From positions 620,001 to 684,000 of the forward strand of contig CAWHAL010000002.1 of the NCBI GenBank assembly GCA_963827315.1: 64,000 bases of DNA. The letters are read 5' to 3'. The notes below the pieces were generated by a model, which had not been told where the DNA came from, did no database searches, and worked only from the letters and a program-made list of their open reading frames with translations. Source of the stretch: CAVXEF01 sp963827315. Lineage in GTDB: Bacteria > Planctomycetota > Phycisphaerae > Sedimentisphaerales > Anaerobacaceae. Within the stretch, counting starts at the first letter, position 1; the number at the start of each line of letters is the position of its first letter. Shown piece by piece: positions 43,887-52,607 of this stretch. The translations under genes and the position numbers were made by a program.

Positions 43887-43909
43887 AATACCTAAGATAG
43901 TTAGGTATT
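43887..43909. promoter_or_regulatory. CCTAAG-type palindrome 8
   Basis: 23-bp palindrome closing array unit 3; core CCTAAGATAGTTAGG. Confidence 0.65.
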
Positions 43910-44019
43910 CTTTTCATAAATCCTGGGTTTGAGAATTTGGTTTTTCTGAATTGGGTTCCGGATACTGGGTCCCCGACAGAGAGTCAAGTAAGCAACGGTC
44001 GGGGATCTGCGCTACGCCC

Positions 44020-44080
44020 GCCAAACGGCCCGCCGTAGGCGGGTAAAAGTGGCGGGTAAACCCGCCATAGGCGGGTAAAC
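44020..44080. repeat. CCCGCC...GGCGGGTAAA palindromic repeats
   Basis: Three abutting GGCGGGTAAA copies with complementary CCCGCC arms lie inside array unit 4. The same family occurs in unit 2 (43611-43640) and near 42090-42132. Confidence 0.65.
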
Positions 44081-44132
44081 TTCGAGGTGCGGTTTTGGCT
44101 AAGTCGTTGCAATTAAAGAGATAAAAAAATTT

Positions 44133-44461
44133 TGAAATTAGCCGTTCCCTCGACTACTTCGACATTGCTCAGTACAGGTGTGCTCGGGACAGGTTTTGGT
44201 GTGCAGGTAGCTGCGCTGCCTTAGGCATGGCTTACGCCATTTTGATTGATTTTTTAATCACAGATTCCACTGTTTTACACAGATTATTTACCATGAAAAA
44301 AGCTTGTTTTCTATCACTATTTAACAATACAATGATTCCTTAAAGCTGGGAGAGAATAACGCCTTTGCCCGTCAACTTTGCCGTCCAGTCGATGGACTTT
44401 GGCCCGGCTTAGACATACTGTATAGTTGTTGTTATACCGATGAAAACAAGGGGAAAACTAA
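44133..44461. other. Intergenic spacer before the Mrr-type gene
   Basis: Contains a TTCCCTCGACTACTTCGACA-like repeat (44147-44166), ATGGCTTACGCCAT (44226-44239; the same 14 bases recur at 63464) and AT-rich sequence. The promoter of the next gene probably lies in the last 100 bases. No gene is seen. Confidence 0.5.
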
Positions 44462-45205
44462 ATGGCGAATCTACCTTTAGAGTTTTTGAAACCAACCGAA
44501 TTTGAAAAGTTTTGTTATGAATTATTAGATTCGATGGGATTCGTTAATCTTGATTGGAGAAAAGGCTCGAATCTTTTAGCAAGTCCAGCGGATCAAGGCA
44601 GAGATATTATAGGGCAACTTATCAAGACAGATATTGATGGTTCTAAATCGGTAGAAACATGGTTTGTAGAGTGCAAGCATCATAAAAAGACCGTTCCTCC
44701 CACACAATTGCAAAATTTGTTGAGTTGGGCTGAGGCCGAAAAGCCACACACAGCACTTTTTATAATTTCAGGTTATTTATCCAATCCTGCAAAAGAATAC
44801 TTAGAGAAATATAAAAGAAATAGAAAACCACCATTCAATATTAAAATATGGGAAAGACCATCTATCGAAAAGATCTGCCGTAACAAAAGGGCATTATTAA
44901 GAAAACATGGTTTGCTTGATGCGACGATAAGAAAAATCGAGGAGATATTTTCTGCAGAAGGAGAATATTTCGACAAAGTGTGGTATAACAGACATCAGTA
45001 TATAAAATATAAAATTATGGAAGGGAAGGAAAAAGTTGATAAAGAGATTTGGAAACAAGCGATAAAAGCAGCAAAAAAAATAGAGGCGAAGTATCCGAAG
45101 TTGGAATTGGGACCTCACTCAGATTTCGAATGGGGAATGATTAATGGAAAACTGTCCGCTCTCAGATGGGTACTAGGCGACGAATGGGACTTTCTCGATA
45201 CGTAG
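44462..45205 (+). CDS. Mrr-type restriction endonuclease domain protein
   Basis: A 247-residue protein with an N-terminal Mrr-like PD-(D/E)xK nuclease domain. FEKFCYELLDSMGF resembles the family's first helix. The catalytic residues appear to be Asp in ADQGRDIIG and Glu-x-Lys in WFVECKHH. The C-terminal 70 residues (ending GKLSALRWVLGDEWDFLDT) form a separate, conserved-looking domain of unknown role. The gene is AT-rich and Lys-rich compared with its neighbours, which suggests transfer. A role in defence against foreign DNA is likely, but no methylase is nearby. Confidence 0.82.
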   Translation: MANLPLEFLKPTEFEKFCYELLDSMGFVNLDWRKGSNLLASPADQGRDIIGQLIKTDIDGSKSVETWFVECKHHKKTVPPTQLQNLLSWAEAEKPHTALFIISGYLSNPAKEYLEKYKRNRKPPFNIKIWERPSIEKICRNKRALLRKHGLLDATIRKIEEIFSAEGEYFDKVWYNRHQYIKYKIMEGKEKVDKEIWKQAIKAAKKIEAKYPKLELGPHSDFEWGMINGKLSALRWVLGDEWDFLDT

Positions 45206-45385
45206 GTGATATATTCAGCTAATCCATAGCGAGATGGGCGGCGTAACCGGAAGGGATGATGAGTATTGAAGAAGCAACGGGAACTTCTTATGCTGACAGA
45301 AACAGCGTTTTATATGAATAGGAAACCGAAGTTCTGTATATTATGCAGATCAATCTAATTATTGTTAGAGCAGAGAAGAAACAGA

Positions 45386-46447
45386 GTGAAGAGGAATCCT
45401 ATCCATTCATCTTTCCGTGCTGAATCGCGTAGCCTACTGGAGAAATGCTGCGCTGATGACGAAGTTTCTCACCCTGGTCTTCGCGGAGACGCCACAGAAA
45501 GCCTGATTCGTGATTTCCTTCGGAAACATCTCCCCAGACGTTTCGAACCTGTTTGTGGATGCGCCATCGGTTCAGGAGGTGATACGTCAGCTCAGACCGA
45601 CGTGATCGTCTACGACTCCATGAATTCTCCTCGACCCCCAACGACCACGGACATCATTCCCGTCGAGTCTGTGGTGTCTGCGGTCGAAGTGAAGACAACC
45701 TTGAGAAACCAGTTGATCCCAAAGGCGTGTGCCGACGCCGCAAAGCTGAAGGCACTCACGAGAAATCAAGACGTGGTTTGCCAGTTGTCGCCCGATGGTG
45801 TCGCAACGCCGCTCCCATCTCCGATTCCGATCTGCACACAGGTTAGTCTGCTGGGGTTTTTCTCCAATGCCTCAATAGAGTCACTTGCACGAACGTGGCA
45901 CCGCCACTATTGCGATGTTCCTTTCGGACATCAGATAGACTGTATCGCCAGTATCCAGTCCGGTTTCATCACTGTTGGTTGCTGGCATCCCAGTCGCGGG
46001 TACGCAAGAAATCAGATATCCAATGTGTATGGACTCTTTCCCGGACATGAGTGTGCCGATGGCATATCAGTTCTTCTCTTTCCCGACTTGCTCGCCAAGG
46101 ACTGGAACGAGACACGCCGCGTTCGCGTTGGACCTCGGGTTCCTTGGGAAGTTGGATCAGCACTTTTTATCTGCGCCAATACCTGCAACGATTTCGGTCT
46201 CTACGCATGGTTTGTCTGTATGCTGGAACATATCCGATTTCAGATTCGATCCTCATCTTGTCCATCGCTAGGCCATTTTGCAGATGTTTTGCCTCCGAAC
46301 AGTACACTGATGTTGCCATTGGCAATTGCGGTTGACCCTGAACGTTTGCAGAAGGAAAGAGAATCTTACGTTGCCAAGGCGACCGTTCACTTGATGCATT
46401 CGGAGTTTTCAGCCGACGATGTTCGGAAACTTGAAAGAGAGAGATAA
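45386..46447 (+). CDS. DUF6602 family protein (nuclease-like fold)
   Basis: A protein of about 353 residues of the DUF6602 type. Seen: GLRGDATESLIRDFLRKHLP, an Asp in AQTDVIVYD, and Glu-x-Lys in VSAVEVKTT, which together look like a PD-(D/E)xK nuclease core. Members are often found in defence islands, but the activity is not established. There is no ATG near the 5' end. GTG 45386 with AGAGAAG upstream is preferred to TTG 45362. Its composition differs from the AT-rich Mrr gene 180 bases upstream, so the pair may not share an origin. Confidence 0.72.
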   Translation: MKRNPIHSSFRAESRSLLEKCCADDEVSHPGLRGDATESLIRDFLRKHLPRRFEPVCGCAIGSGGDTSAQTDVIVYDSMNSPRPPTTTDIIPVESVVSAVEVKTTLRNQLIPKACADAAKLKALTRNQDVVCQLSPDGVATPLPSPIPICTQVSLLGFFSNASIESLARTWHRHYCDVPFGHQIDCIASIQSGFITVGCWHPSRGYARNQISNVYGLFPGHECADGISVLLFPDLLAKDWNETRRVRVGPRVPWEVGSALFICANTCNDFGLYAWFVCMLEHIRFQIRSSSCPSLGHFADVLPPNSTLMLPLAIAVDPERLQKERESYVAKATVHLMHSEFSADDVRKLERER

Positions 46448-46866
46448 GAGGCTCCAACAATCGCCTGCACCATTATGGCTCACCCGCAGCGGGCGAGGCG
46501 AAGGTGAAGCGGGACGTTCGGCGGTAGAGGTGTCGATAGAGAAATATGAAAAGGCCGAAAGTTGTGATGGGTTTTCGGATATATTACCCGCTGGTTTTGC
46601 GGGCGTGGCGGCGGCCGCCGAAGCGGAGTAAATTAGTCGTTAGTGAATAGTGAATAGTCGATAGCAGAATTAGATTGCCGCGCTTCCGTCTTCGCTAAAG
46701 CTACGCCGGACAGGTCGCTCAGAATGACCGACCCCGGCCACGGGTGCCGGGGCTAAGCAAGTCGCCGTGCCGGCGACTGCTAAACGAAAAAAGGAAATCT
46801 GTTCAAATAAATAGATTCCTCGACTGCGCTCGGAATGACGGTTTTTCAGGTTTTCTACAAAGCATA
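46448..46866. repeat. Repeat-rich spacer between the DUF6602 gene and typA
   Basis: Holds GCTAAAGCTACGCCGGACAG-type text (46695-46714; a relative is at 43389-43408), a hairpin AGTCGCCG-TGC-CGGCGACT beside GCTAAACG that is the inverse of the one at 19601-19625, and TCGACTGCGCTCGGAATGAC (46819-46838). No gene is supported. Confidence 0.6.
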
Positions 46867-48726
46867 TTACCCGTTGATTTTGCGGGCCTGTCGGCGTCTG
46901 TCGCCTTCTTTCAAGAAGCGTTTTCGGATTCGAATAGAATTGGGGCAAATTTCAACAAGCTCATCGGCCTGGATGTATTCCATCGCCAGTTCGAGACTCA
47001 TTTTTCGAGCAGGGCGGACCTGTGCGGCGTCGTCTTTGCTCGCCGCCCGAATATTGGTCATCTGCTTGGCCCTTACCGCGTTTACAGGTATATCATTATC
47101 CTTGCAGTGTTCGCCGACCACCTGGCCCTGGTATACTGTTTCGCCCGGCTCAACAAAAAAAATACCCCGGTCGTATAAGGCATCAAGGGCGTAAGCCGTA
47201 ACCTGGCCGGTAGTGGTCGCAATCATAACGCCTGATTTGCGCTGAGGAATCGAGCCTCGCATCGGTTCATATTTTTCAAACGAATGATGCATAATCGCTC
47301 TGCCCTGCGTCGCGTTCATCATCCTTGCGTGAAGGCCGAACAGGCCTCGAGACGGTATAAGAAATTCCATATGAATAAAATCGCTCGCCCCGCTCTTGGC
47401 ATCTATTTTCATTACTTCGCTCCGCCGCTCGCCCAGAAGACTCATTATGGAGTTCTGGCAGTCCAGCGGGCAATCGACCGCAAGTAATTCTATCGGCTCG
47501 TGGTGAATACCATCGACTACTTTCAAAATTACCTCCGGTTTGCCGACGCAAATCTCATAACCTTCACGCCGCATATTCTCCAGCAGTATTCCAAGATGCA
47601 TCAGGCCTCTGCCGGAAACAATGAATTCCTCAGGCGTCAGGCCCGGCTCTACTCTTAACGCGACATTATGCTGAAGCTCCTTTTCGAGCCTTTCGCCGAT
47701 TTGCCTGCTGGTTACGTATTTGCCGTCTCTGCCAGCGAAAGGCCCATCGTTGACCCTGAACGTCATCGACATCGTCGGCTCATCGACAGGAATAACCTCA
47801 AGCCTCGAAGGATTATCCGCGCAGGCGATAGTATTGCCGATATCAATGGGGTCAAGACCTGATACTGCGCATATATCACCGGCCAAAACGGTTGGGACCT
47901 GCTTTCGGCCAAGGCCGTCGAACAGATGAATCTGCATAACCTTCTGCAGGGTGTGCACATTATTGGAGTCAATTACCGTAACGCTCTGCCCCTCGTTTAT
48001 TTGCCCTGCAAAGACTCTTCCTACCGCGATTTGTCCCACATAATCCGAATATTCCAGACTTGTTACGAGCATCTGCAGCGGAGCGCCAGGGACAACCTTC
48101 GGAGGAGGAACATTTTTTATAATGGTCTTGAATACCAACTGCATATTATTGGTTTTTTTGGCGGGGTCCGTCGTTGCCCAGCCTTGTCTTGCAGATGCGT
48201 AAACAACAGGAAAATCGAGGGCCTTGTCGTCGGCACCAAGCTGAACGAGCAAATCAAATACTTCGTTCACAACATCATGAGGCCGGCTGTTTTCGCGGTC
48301 AATCTTATTGACTACAACTATAGGTCTTAGTTTATTCTCGAGGGCCTTGGCTAATACAAATCTCGTCTGCGGCATAGGACCTTCAAATGCATCAACCACA
48401 AGCAGGACGCCGTTTGCCATTTTCAAGACACGTTCAACCTCGCCGCCAAAATCAGCGTGGCCGGGCGTGTCGATTATATTGATTTTATATTCATCGCCTT
48501 TACTGTTCGTATAGTAAATCGCACAGTTTTTACTGAGAATTGTTATGCCGCGTTCCCGCTCTATAGGATTCGAATCCATAATCAAATCGTGCTCGCTGCC
48601 GGCCAGTTTATCAAGATCTTCGGTCCGAAACATTCCGGACTGGTACAGAAGCTGGTCAACCAGCGTAGTTTTGCCGTGGTCAACATGGGCGATTATCGCT
48701 ACATTACGAATATAATCTGAATACAT
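46867..48726 (-). CDS. typA: GTP-binding protein TypA/BipA
   Basis: Ribosome-associated translational GTPase needed for ribosome assembly and stress or cold adaptation. The 619 residues give the family pattern: G1 AHVDHGKTT, the switch region ERERGITI, G3 DTPGHADFGGEV, G4 NKID, then beta-barrel, domain III and V, and the BipA C-terminal domain with GRAIMHHSFEKYEPM. The end is basic (RKRFLKEGDRRRQ). It is a single gene, flanked by repeat-rich DNA on one side and the efflux operon on the other. Confidence 0.97.
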   Translation of the reverse strand: MYSDYIRNVAIIAHVDHGKTTLVDQLLYQSGMFRTEDLDKLAGSEHDLIMDSNPIERERGITILSKNCAIYYTNSKGDEYKINIIDTPGHADFGGEVERVLKMANGVLLVVDAFEGPMPQTRFVLAKALENKLRPIVVVNKIDRENSRPHDVVNEVFDLLVQLGADDKALDFPVVYASARQGWATTDPAKKTNNMQLVFKTIIKNVPPPKVVPGAPLQMLVTSLEYSDYVGQIAVGRVFAGQINEGQSVTVIDSNNVHTLQKVMQIHLFDGLGRKQVPTVLAGDICAVSGLDPIDIGNTIACADNPSRLEVIPVDEPTMSMTFRVNDGPFAGRDGKYVTSRQIGERLEKELQHNVALRVEPGLTPEEFIVSGRGLMHLGILLENMRREGYEICVGKPEVILKVVDGIHHEPIELLAVDCPLDCQNSIMSLLGERRSEVMKIDAKSGASDFIHMEFLIPSRGLFGLHARMMNATQGRAIMHHSFEKYEPMRGSIPQRKSGVMIATTTGQVTAYALDALYDRGIFFVEPGETVYQGQVVGEHCKDNDIPVNAVRAKQMTNIRAASKDDAAQVRPARKMSLELAMEYIQADELVEICPNSIRIRKRFLKEGDRRRQARKING

Positions 48727-48952
48727 AAAAAAATCTCGAAAAGGGTTCTTGGCAAATGAACAATCAGGATTTGTTTTTATCCCTGCCGTAAGAACCAGCT
48801 ATTCTACATTGTCTGTTTCGAATGTCAATGCAAAATAGATGATTCATTGGGAGATGCGGCGATTATCTATACTACTCCATTTTTTAAAGATAGCTTTGCT
48901 CGGGGGCTTGTCCTAAATTGGCTGCACACGGGTTTTGTAGTTTCTCTGAAAC

Positions 48953-50257
48953 TTATTCGTGCCGCAGCGATTCTATCGGGTCCATATTAGCGGCGCGATA
49001 GGCTGGATACAGGCCGAAAATTATACCCACAGTTCCGCTGATTCCAAAGGCCAATACCAACGAGATACCTGTAATCACAGTGGGCATTTTACCGAAATGG
49101 CTGACCAGAAACGGAATAATGGAACCTAAGATAATCCCGAGAACACCTCCGAGCAGCGTCAACATCAGTGTTTCTGAGAGGAATTGAATAATGATGTCTC
49201 TTTTCTTTGCGCCGAGAGCCCGGCGGATGCCAATCTCACGGGTGCGCTCGCTGACCGTGGCCAACATAATGTTCATAATCCCTATGCCGCCCACCAGAAG
49301 TGAAATCGCTGCGATTGAGCCGAGAACGATGCTGAAAATCTGCCTTGTCCGAGCAGCCTGCCGCAATAGCTCCAGTGGAACGACTATATGGTAGTCGTCC
49401 TTTTTGTTGTGGAGACGAGCCAGCAGTTTGTCCAGAACATCTCGTATGACTAATACCTGCTCGGTTGACTCGGTTTTTATTATGATTTTTTGCAGCTCGA
49501 CCTTGTCTATGCTCTCACTGCCGCCGCTAAAACTGGCGGTCAGCTCTGTAAATCGGCACTTGGCTGTTGTCAAAGGGATATAAATATTGCCCATAGCTCC
49601 GCGGCTTTCTGTGCCACTCGAAGGCGTATGACCGGCAGAGGTGTCTATCGTCTCGACCCTGCCGGATTGGCTGGCTATTCCTACTACCCTATAATAATTT
49701 CCGTAAACCCTTATATCTTTGCCCAACGGGTCATCAAACGCGAATAGCTTATCGGCAACTTCGTAATCGAGGACACAAACCGCCAGTTGGTACTGTAAAT
49801 CAAAGCTGCTCAAAAATCTGCCGCGAAGCACACGAAGTGGAGAAGTCTCCATATACCACGGAACCGTACCGATAATTTTTATTGCGGTCTGGCGGTTAAG
49901 GTAACGCGCTTCCTGATTTATCTCACGAACGGGCACAATCACCTCAACCCCGGACATTGTGTTGTGAATGCATTCTGCGTCGTTATAGGTCAGGCCGTAG
50001 CTGAGTGCTCCCTGTTGCTGGCTTTGGTCTGCCTGTCCCTTGGCAGGTTTGACCGTTTCGACAATCAAATTTGTGCTCCCAAGCCTCGCGATAGCCGCCT
50101 GAGCCTCTCTGCTGGCTCCTTCACCTATTGCCAGCATCGCTATCACCGAACACACACCAAAAACAATGCCCAGCGTCGTCAGCGTAGAGCGCAGGCGGTG
50201 CATCCAAAGACTCTTGAGACCCAACTTAATCGTTTTTTTAATACCAAACCATCGCAT
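48953..50257 (-). CDS. ABC transporter permease, MacB type
   Basis: A 434-residue permease of the MacB/FtsX superfamily without a fused ATPase. One membrane segment near 20-45 (TLTTLGIVFGVCSVIAMLAIG) is followed by a periplasmic domain and three segments near 310-335, 360-385 and 395-420. The conserved stretch SERTREIGIRRALGAKKRDI is present. It is the last gene of a four-gene operon with TolC-, HlyD- and ATPase-type genes, which together form a tripartite exporter. Confidence 0.92.
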   Translation of the reverse strand: MRWFGIKKTIKLGLKSLWMHRLRSTLTTLGIVFGVCSVIAMLAIGEGASREAQAAIARLGSTNLIVETVKPAKGQADQSQQQGALSYGLTYNDAECIHNTMSGVEVIVPVREINQEARYLNRQTAIKIIGTVPWYMETSPLRVLRGRFLSSFDLQYQLAVCVLDYEVADKLFAFDDPLGKDIRVYGNYYRVVGIASQSGRVETIDTSAGHTPSSGTESRGAMGNIYIPLTTAKCRFTELTASFSGGSESIDKVELQKIIIKTESTEQVLVIRDVLDKLLARLHNKKDDYHIVVPLELLRQAARTRQIFSIVLGSIAAISLLVGGIGIMNIMLATVSERTREIGIRRALGAKKRDIIIQFLSETLMLTLLGGVLGIILGSIIPFLVSHFGKMPTVITGISLVLAFGISGTVGIIFGLYPAYRAANMDPIESLRHE

Positions 50258-50262
50258 AATAA

Positions 50263-50952
50263 CTATTGTTTCTCGTTGTGGTCGTACCGTTCGATTTGCC
50301 CGTCGAGCAGATGTATCGTCTTCTGAGCCCTTCTGGCGATATTGGGGTCGTGTGTTACAACAATCAGCGTTTTTCCCTGAGCGTGCAAGTTATCGAGAAT
50401 ATTCAGGATTTCCCGGCCGCTTTCCGAATCTAAGTTTCCTGTCGGCTCGTCTGCCAGAATAATCACGGGATTGTTGGAAAGAGCTCTGGCGATTGCGACC
50501 CTTTGCTGTTCACCGCCGCTGAGCTCAAAGGGGCGGTGTTTAGTTCTGTCACCGAGACCGACCATCCCGGCAAGCTCATGTGCCCGCTGCTCACTTGCCT
50601 GCTCGCTGACCCCCTGGTAAAACATCGGGACCTCTATATTCTCTATCACGTTGAGTTGTGCGATGAGATTATACGATTGGAAGATGAAGCCGATTCGTGC
50701 GCCTCGTATCGCCGACAGCTCATTGTCGTCAAGCTTGGATACGTCTTCGCTGGCGAGTCGATATATCCCCCTGCTGGGTCTGTCTAAACAGCCCAGCAGA
50801 TTCAGCAGTGTTGATTTGCCCGAGCCGCTTGGGCCCATAATCGCTATGTACTCGCCCTGTTCAATGTTCAGGTTCAGGTCTCGAAGCGCAAACAGCTCGC
50901 GTGTACCGATACTGTAAACTTTACTGAGGTTTTCAATGGCGACTATGCTCAT
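50263..50952 (-). CDS. ABC transporter ATP-binding protein, MacB type
   Basis: A 229-residue ATPase with Walker A GPSGSGKST, the Q-loop at FIFQSYNLIAQLNVIENIE, signature LSGGEQQR, Walker B IILADEPT and H-loop VVTHDPN. It overlaps the adaptor gene by 4 bases and lies 5 bases before the permease gene, so translation is coupled along the operon. Substrates of such exporters include peptides, macrolides and lipids; the sequence does not tell which. Confidence 0.94.
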   Translation of the reverse strand: MSIVAIENLSKVYSIGTRELFALRDLNLNIEQGEYIAIMGPSGSGKSTLLNLLGCLDRPSRGIYRLASEDVSKLDDNELSAIRGARIGFIFQSYNLIAQLNVIENIEVPMFYQGVSEQASEQRAHELAGMVGLGDRTKHRPFELSGGEQQRVAIARALSNNPVIILADEPTGNLDSESGREILNILDNLHAQGKTLIVVTHDPNIARRAQKTIHLLDGQIERYDHNEKQ

Positions 50953-52586
50953 TTATTTGCATCTTCCGCTTCGGTCAGCCGCGGCGGATTAAGCAGCACC
51001 TTATCACCTTCAGACAGGCCGCTTTTGATTTCAACAAAGCTGTCGTTAAACGCGCCGGTTTCGACTTGCTGCTGCTCAGGTGTGCTGCTGCCCAGGACGA
51101 AACAGACTTTTTTGCCTCCGGCATTCAAGACCGCCTGTATTGGAACGCTAATCACATCTTTCAGCTCGTTAATGACGATTTCGACCTTGGCAGTCATTCC
51201 GGTTTTGAGGAAGTCATGGGTGCCGTCGATACTTACGTCGGTTGCGTAAACTTTAAGGTCGGGATTGAGCCAGTCCTCAGGGGACGCCAATGGTGCCTTT
51301 TTCAACACCTTTCCGGTAAAGGTCTTATCGGGAAAAGCCGCGATAGTTATCTTGGCCTGTTGACCCGGCTGCACCTTGTCAACCCATGTCTCGTTAACCT
51401 TGATTTCCACCTTCATCTTGGAAGTATCAGGTATAGATATAATCTTTTGACGTTCACGAACTACCGCTCCTATCTCAATTGGGTTGCGTCGTCTTTCCCG
51501 TTGGTCCATCATGCTCGACGAGTATACAACCTGCCCGGGTACAGGCGCTTTCATCGTACAAGCCCCAAATTGTTTTCGCAATTTTTCCAGACGCTCCTTC
51601 TCCAGTGAATACTTTGCTTTATTGCTGTCAAATTTTGCCTGGGCCTGGGCCAACTTTGACCTTGCGCCGGCCTTAATCCGATCTAATTCGCGCTCTGCCT
51701 CGCTATGGTCACTCAAGAGCTTCTCGGCTTCTTTTGGAAATTCGTAAAGTCTGAACAGTTCCAAAGCCGTCTTGGAGCTCTCCAGTTGAATCTTACTGCT
51801 TTGCATCGCCAGTTGGTCCCCCTTCAACTCGGTTTCTGCCACATATTTTTTATCATAGAGCTTTTGGGTCCACATCAACCTGTTAGATGCTTGTTCAAAC
51901 CTGCTTCCGGCCAGGGTGATATTGTCATTTAGCTCTCGAAGTTTCTGCACAGCCCCGCCGCCGAGATTAGGCTCGTCAATTAGTGATGCTATTTCAATAT
52001 CTTCTCCGCCGGCACTTGTAGTGTCCGAACCGATAAGTTTCCCCGTGATAGTCTCACCGAGGTATTTTTGCAGGTCCATCAGTGCAAATCTGACTTTCAT
52101 CTCGCCGCCCTTGATGTCACTGTCATTTTGTTTTATTTGGATATCAAGTGATTCTTTCGCCTCGGTAAGGCTTGCATCCGCAGATGAAAACGTAATTTCC
52201 TGCTGTGTCAATTTCTCCTTTATGTTTGAAGAATCCAGCTCAACGAGCACTTTGTTGTTTACGTCCTCAGGCGTGATGATTGTTCCCTCGTCAACGATAC
52301 TGATTATCGTGGTTTGCCCTTCAACCCCGGACTGAATATCCATCGAATTAAGTGCCTTGATATCGCCGGATTCGGTCACAGCAATAGGCAAATCTCCGCG
52401 ACGCACTGTATAAATTCCGGGCTTGTTACCCGCGGCGGCGGAGTCGGTGCTTCGCCGGCCAAAAGACATAAACAGAACGACACCGCCTGCTACAACCACC
52501 AGAATCACAGCCAGTCCAGCTATTTTGGCCAGTGTTGACTTAGAGCCTTTTTTCTTACCTTGCTTTTCTACACCACTTGCTTCCAT
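50949..52586 (-). CDS. Periplasmic adaptor subunit (HlyD/MacA family)
   Basis: Membrane fusion protein linking the inner-membrane ABC permease to the TolC-type channel. The 545 residues contain a membrane anchor (about 20-42), an N-terminal lipoyl-like half (YTVRRGDLPIAVTESG), a long coiled-coil hairpin (about 230-340), and barrel-sandwich and beta-barrel segments with KAPVPGQVVYSS and VEIKVNETWVDKVQPGQQA. It is longer than typical MacA (about 370) because of an extended region at 100-230. Order in the operon: channel, adaptor, ATPase, permease. Confidence 0.9.
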   Translation of the reverse strand: MEASGVEKQGKKKGSKSTLAKIAGLAVILVVVAGGVVLFMSFGRRSTDSAAAGNKPGIYTVRRGDLPIAVTESGDIKALNSMDIQSGVEGQTTIISIVDEGTIITPEDVNNKVLVELDSSNIKEKLTQQEITFSSADASLTEAKESLDIQIKQNDSDIKGGEMKVRFALMDLQKYLGETITGKLIGSDTTSAGGEDIEIASLIDEPNLGGGAVQKLRELNDNITLAGSRFEQASNRLMWTQKLYDKKYVAETELKGDQLAMQSSKIQLESSKTALELFRLYEFPKEAEKLLSDHSEAERELDRIKAGARSKLAQAQAKFDSNKAKYSLEKERLEKLRKQFGACTMKAPVPGQVVYSSSMMDQRERRRNPIEIGAVVRERQKIISIPDTSKMKVEIKVNETWVDKVQPGQQAKITIAAFPDKTFTGKVLKKAPLASPEDWLNPDLKVYATDVSIDGTHDFLKTGMTAKVEIVINELKDVISVPIQAVLNAGGKKVCFVLGSSTPEQQQVETGAFNDSFVEIKSGLSEGDKVLLNPPRLTEAEDANK

Positions 52587-52607
52587 TTTCTGCTTTTACC
52601 TCTTATT

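Larger units (their letters stand above)
43221..44132. repeat. Tandem array of four diverged ~190-270-bp repeat units
   Basis: Units run 43221-43490, 43491-43718, 43719-43909 and 43910-44132 (the last lacks the terminal palindrome). Each contains, in order: GAATTGGGT-like text, a hairpin block, GTGCGGTTTTGGCTAAG, CTACAATTAAAG-like text and, in the first three, the 23-bp CCTAAG palindrome. The hairpin stems differ between units but stay paired: CCCCTGC/GCAGGGG in units 1 and 2, CCCTC/GAGGG in unit 3, CCCCGAC/GTCGGGG in unit 4. Short open frames here are by-products of the repeats. Confidence 0.8.

Noticed and set aside
42533..44132. CRISPR array
   Set aside because: The repeats are palindromic and regular, but the intervals are 190-270 bases long and related to each other, not 30-40-base unique spacers. 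No cas genes are present.
43221..44132. Integron attC array
   Set aside because: Variable hairpins in conserved flanks recall attC sites, but the GTTRRRY and RYYYAAC ends, gene cassettes and an integrase are missing.
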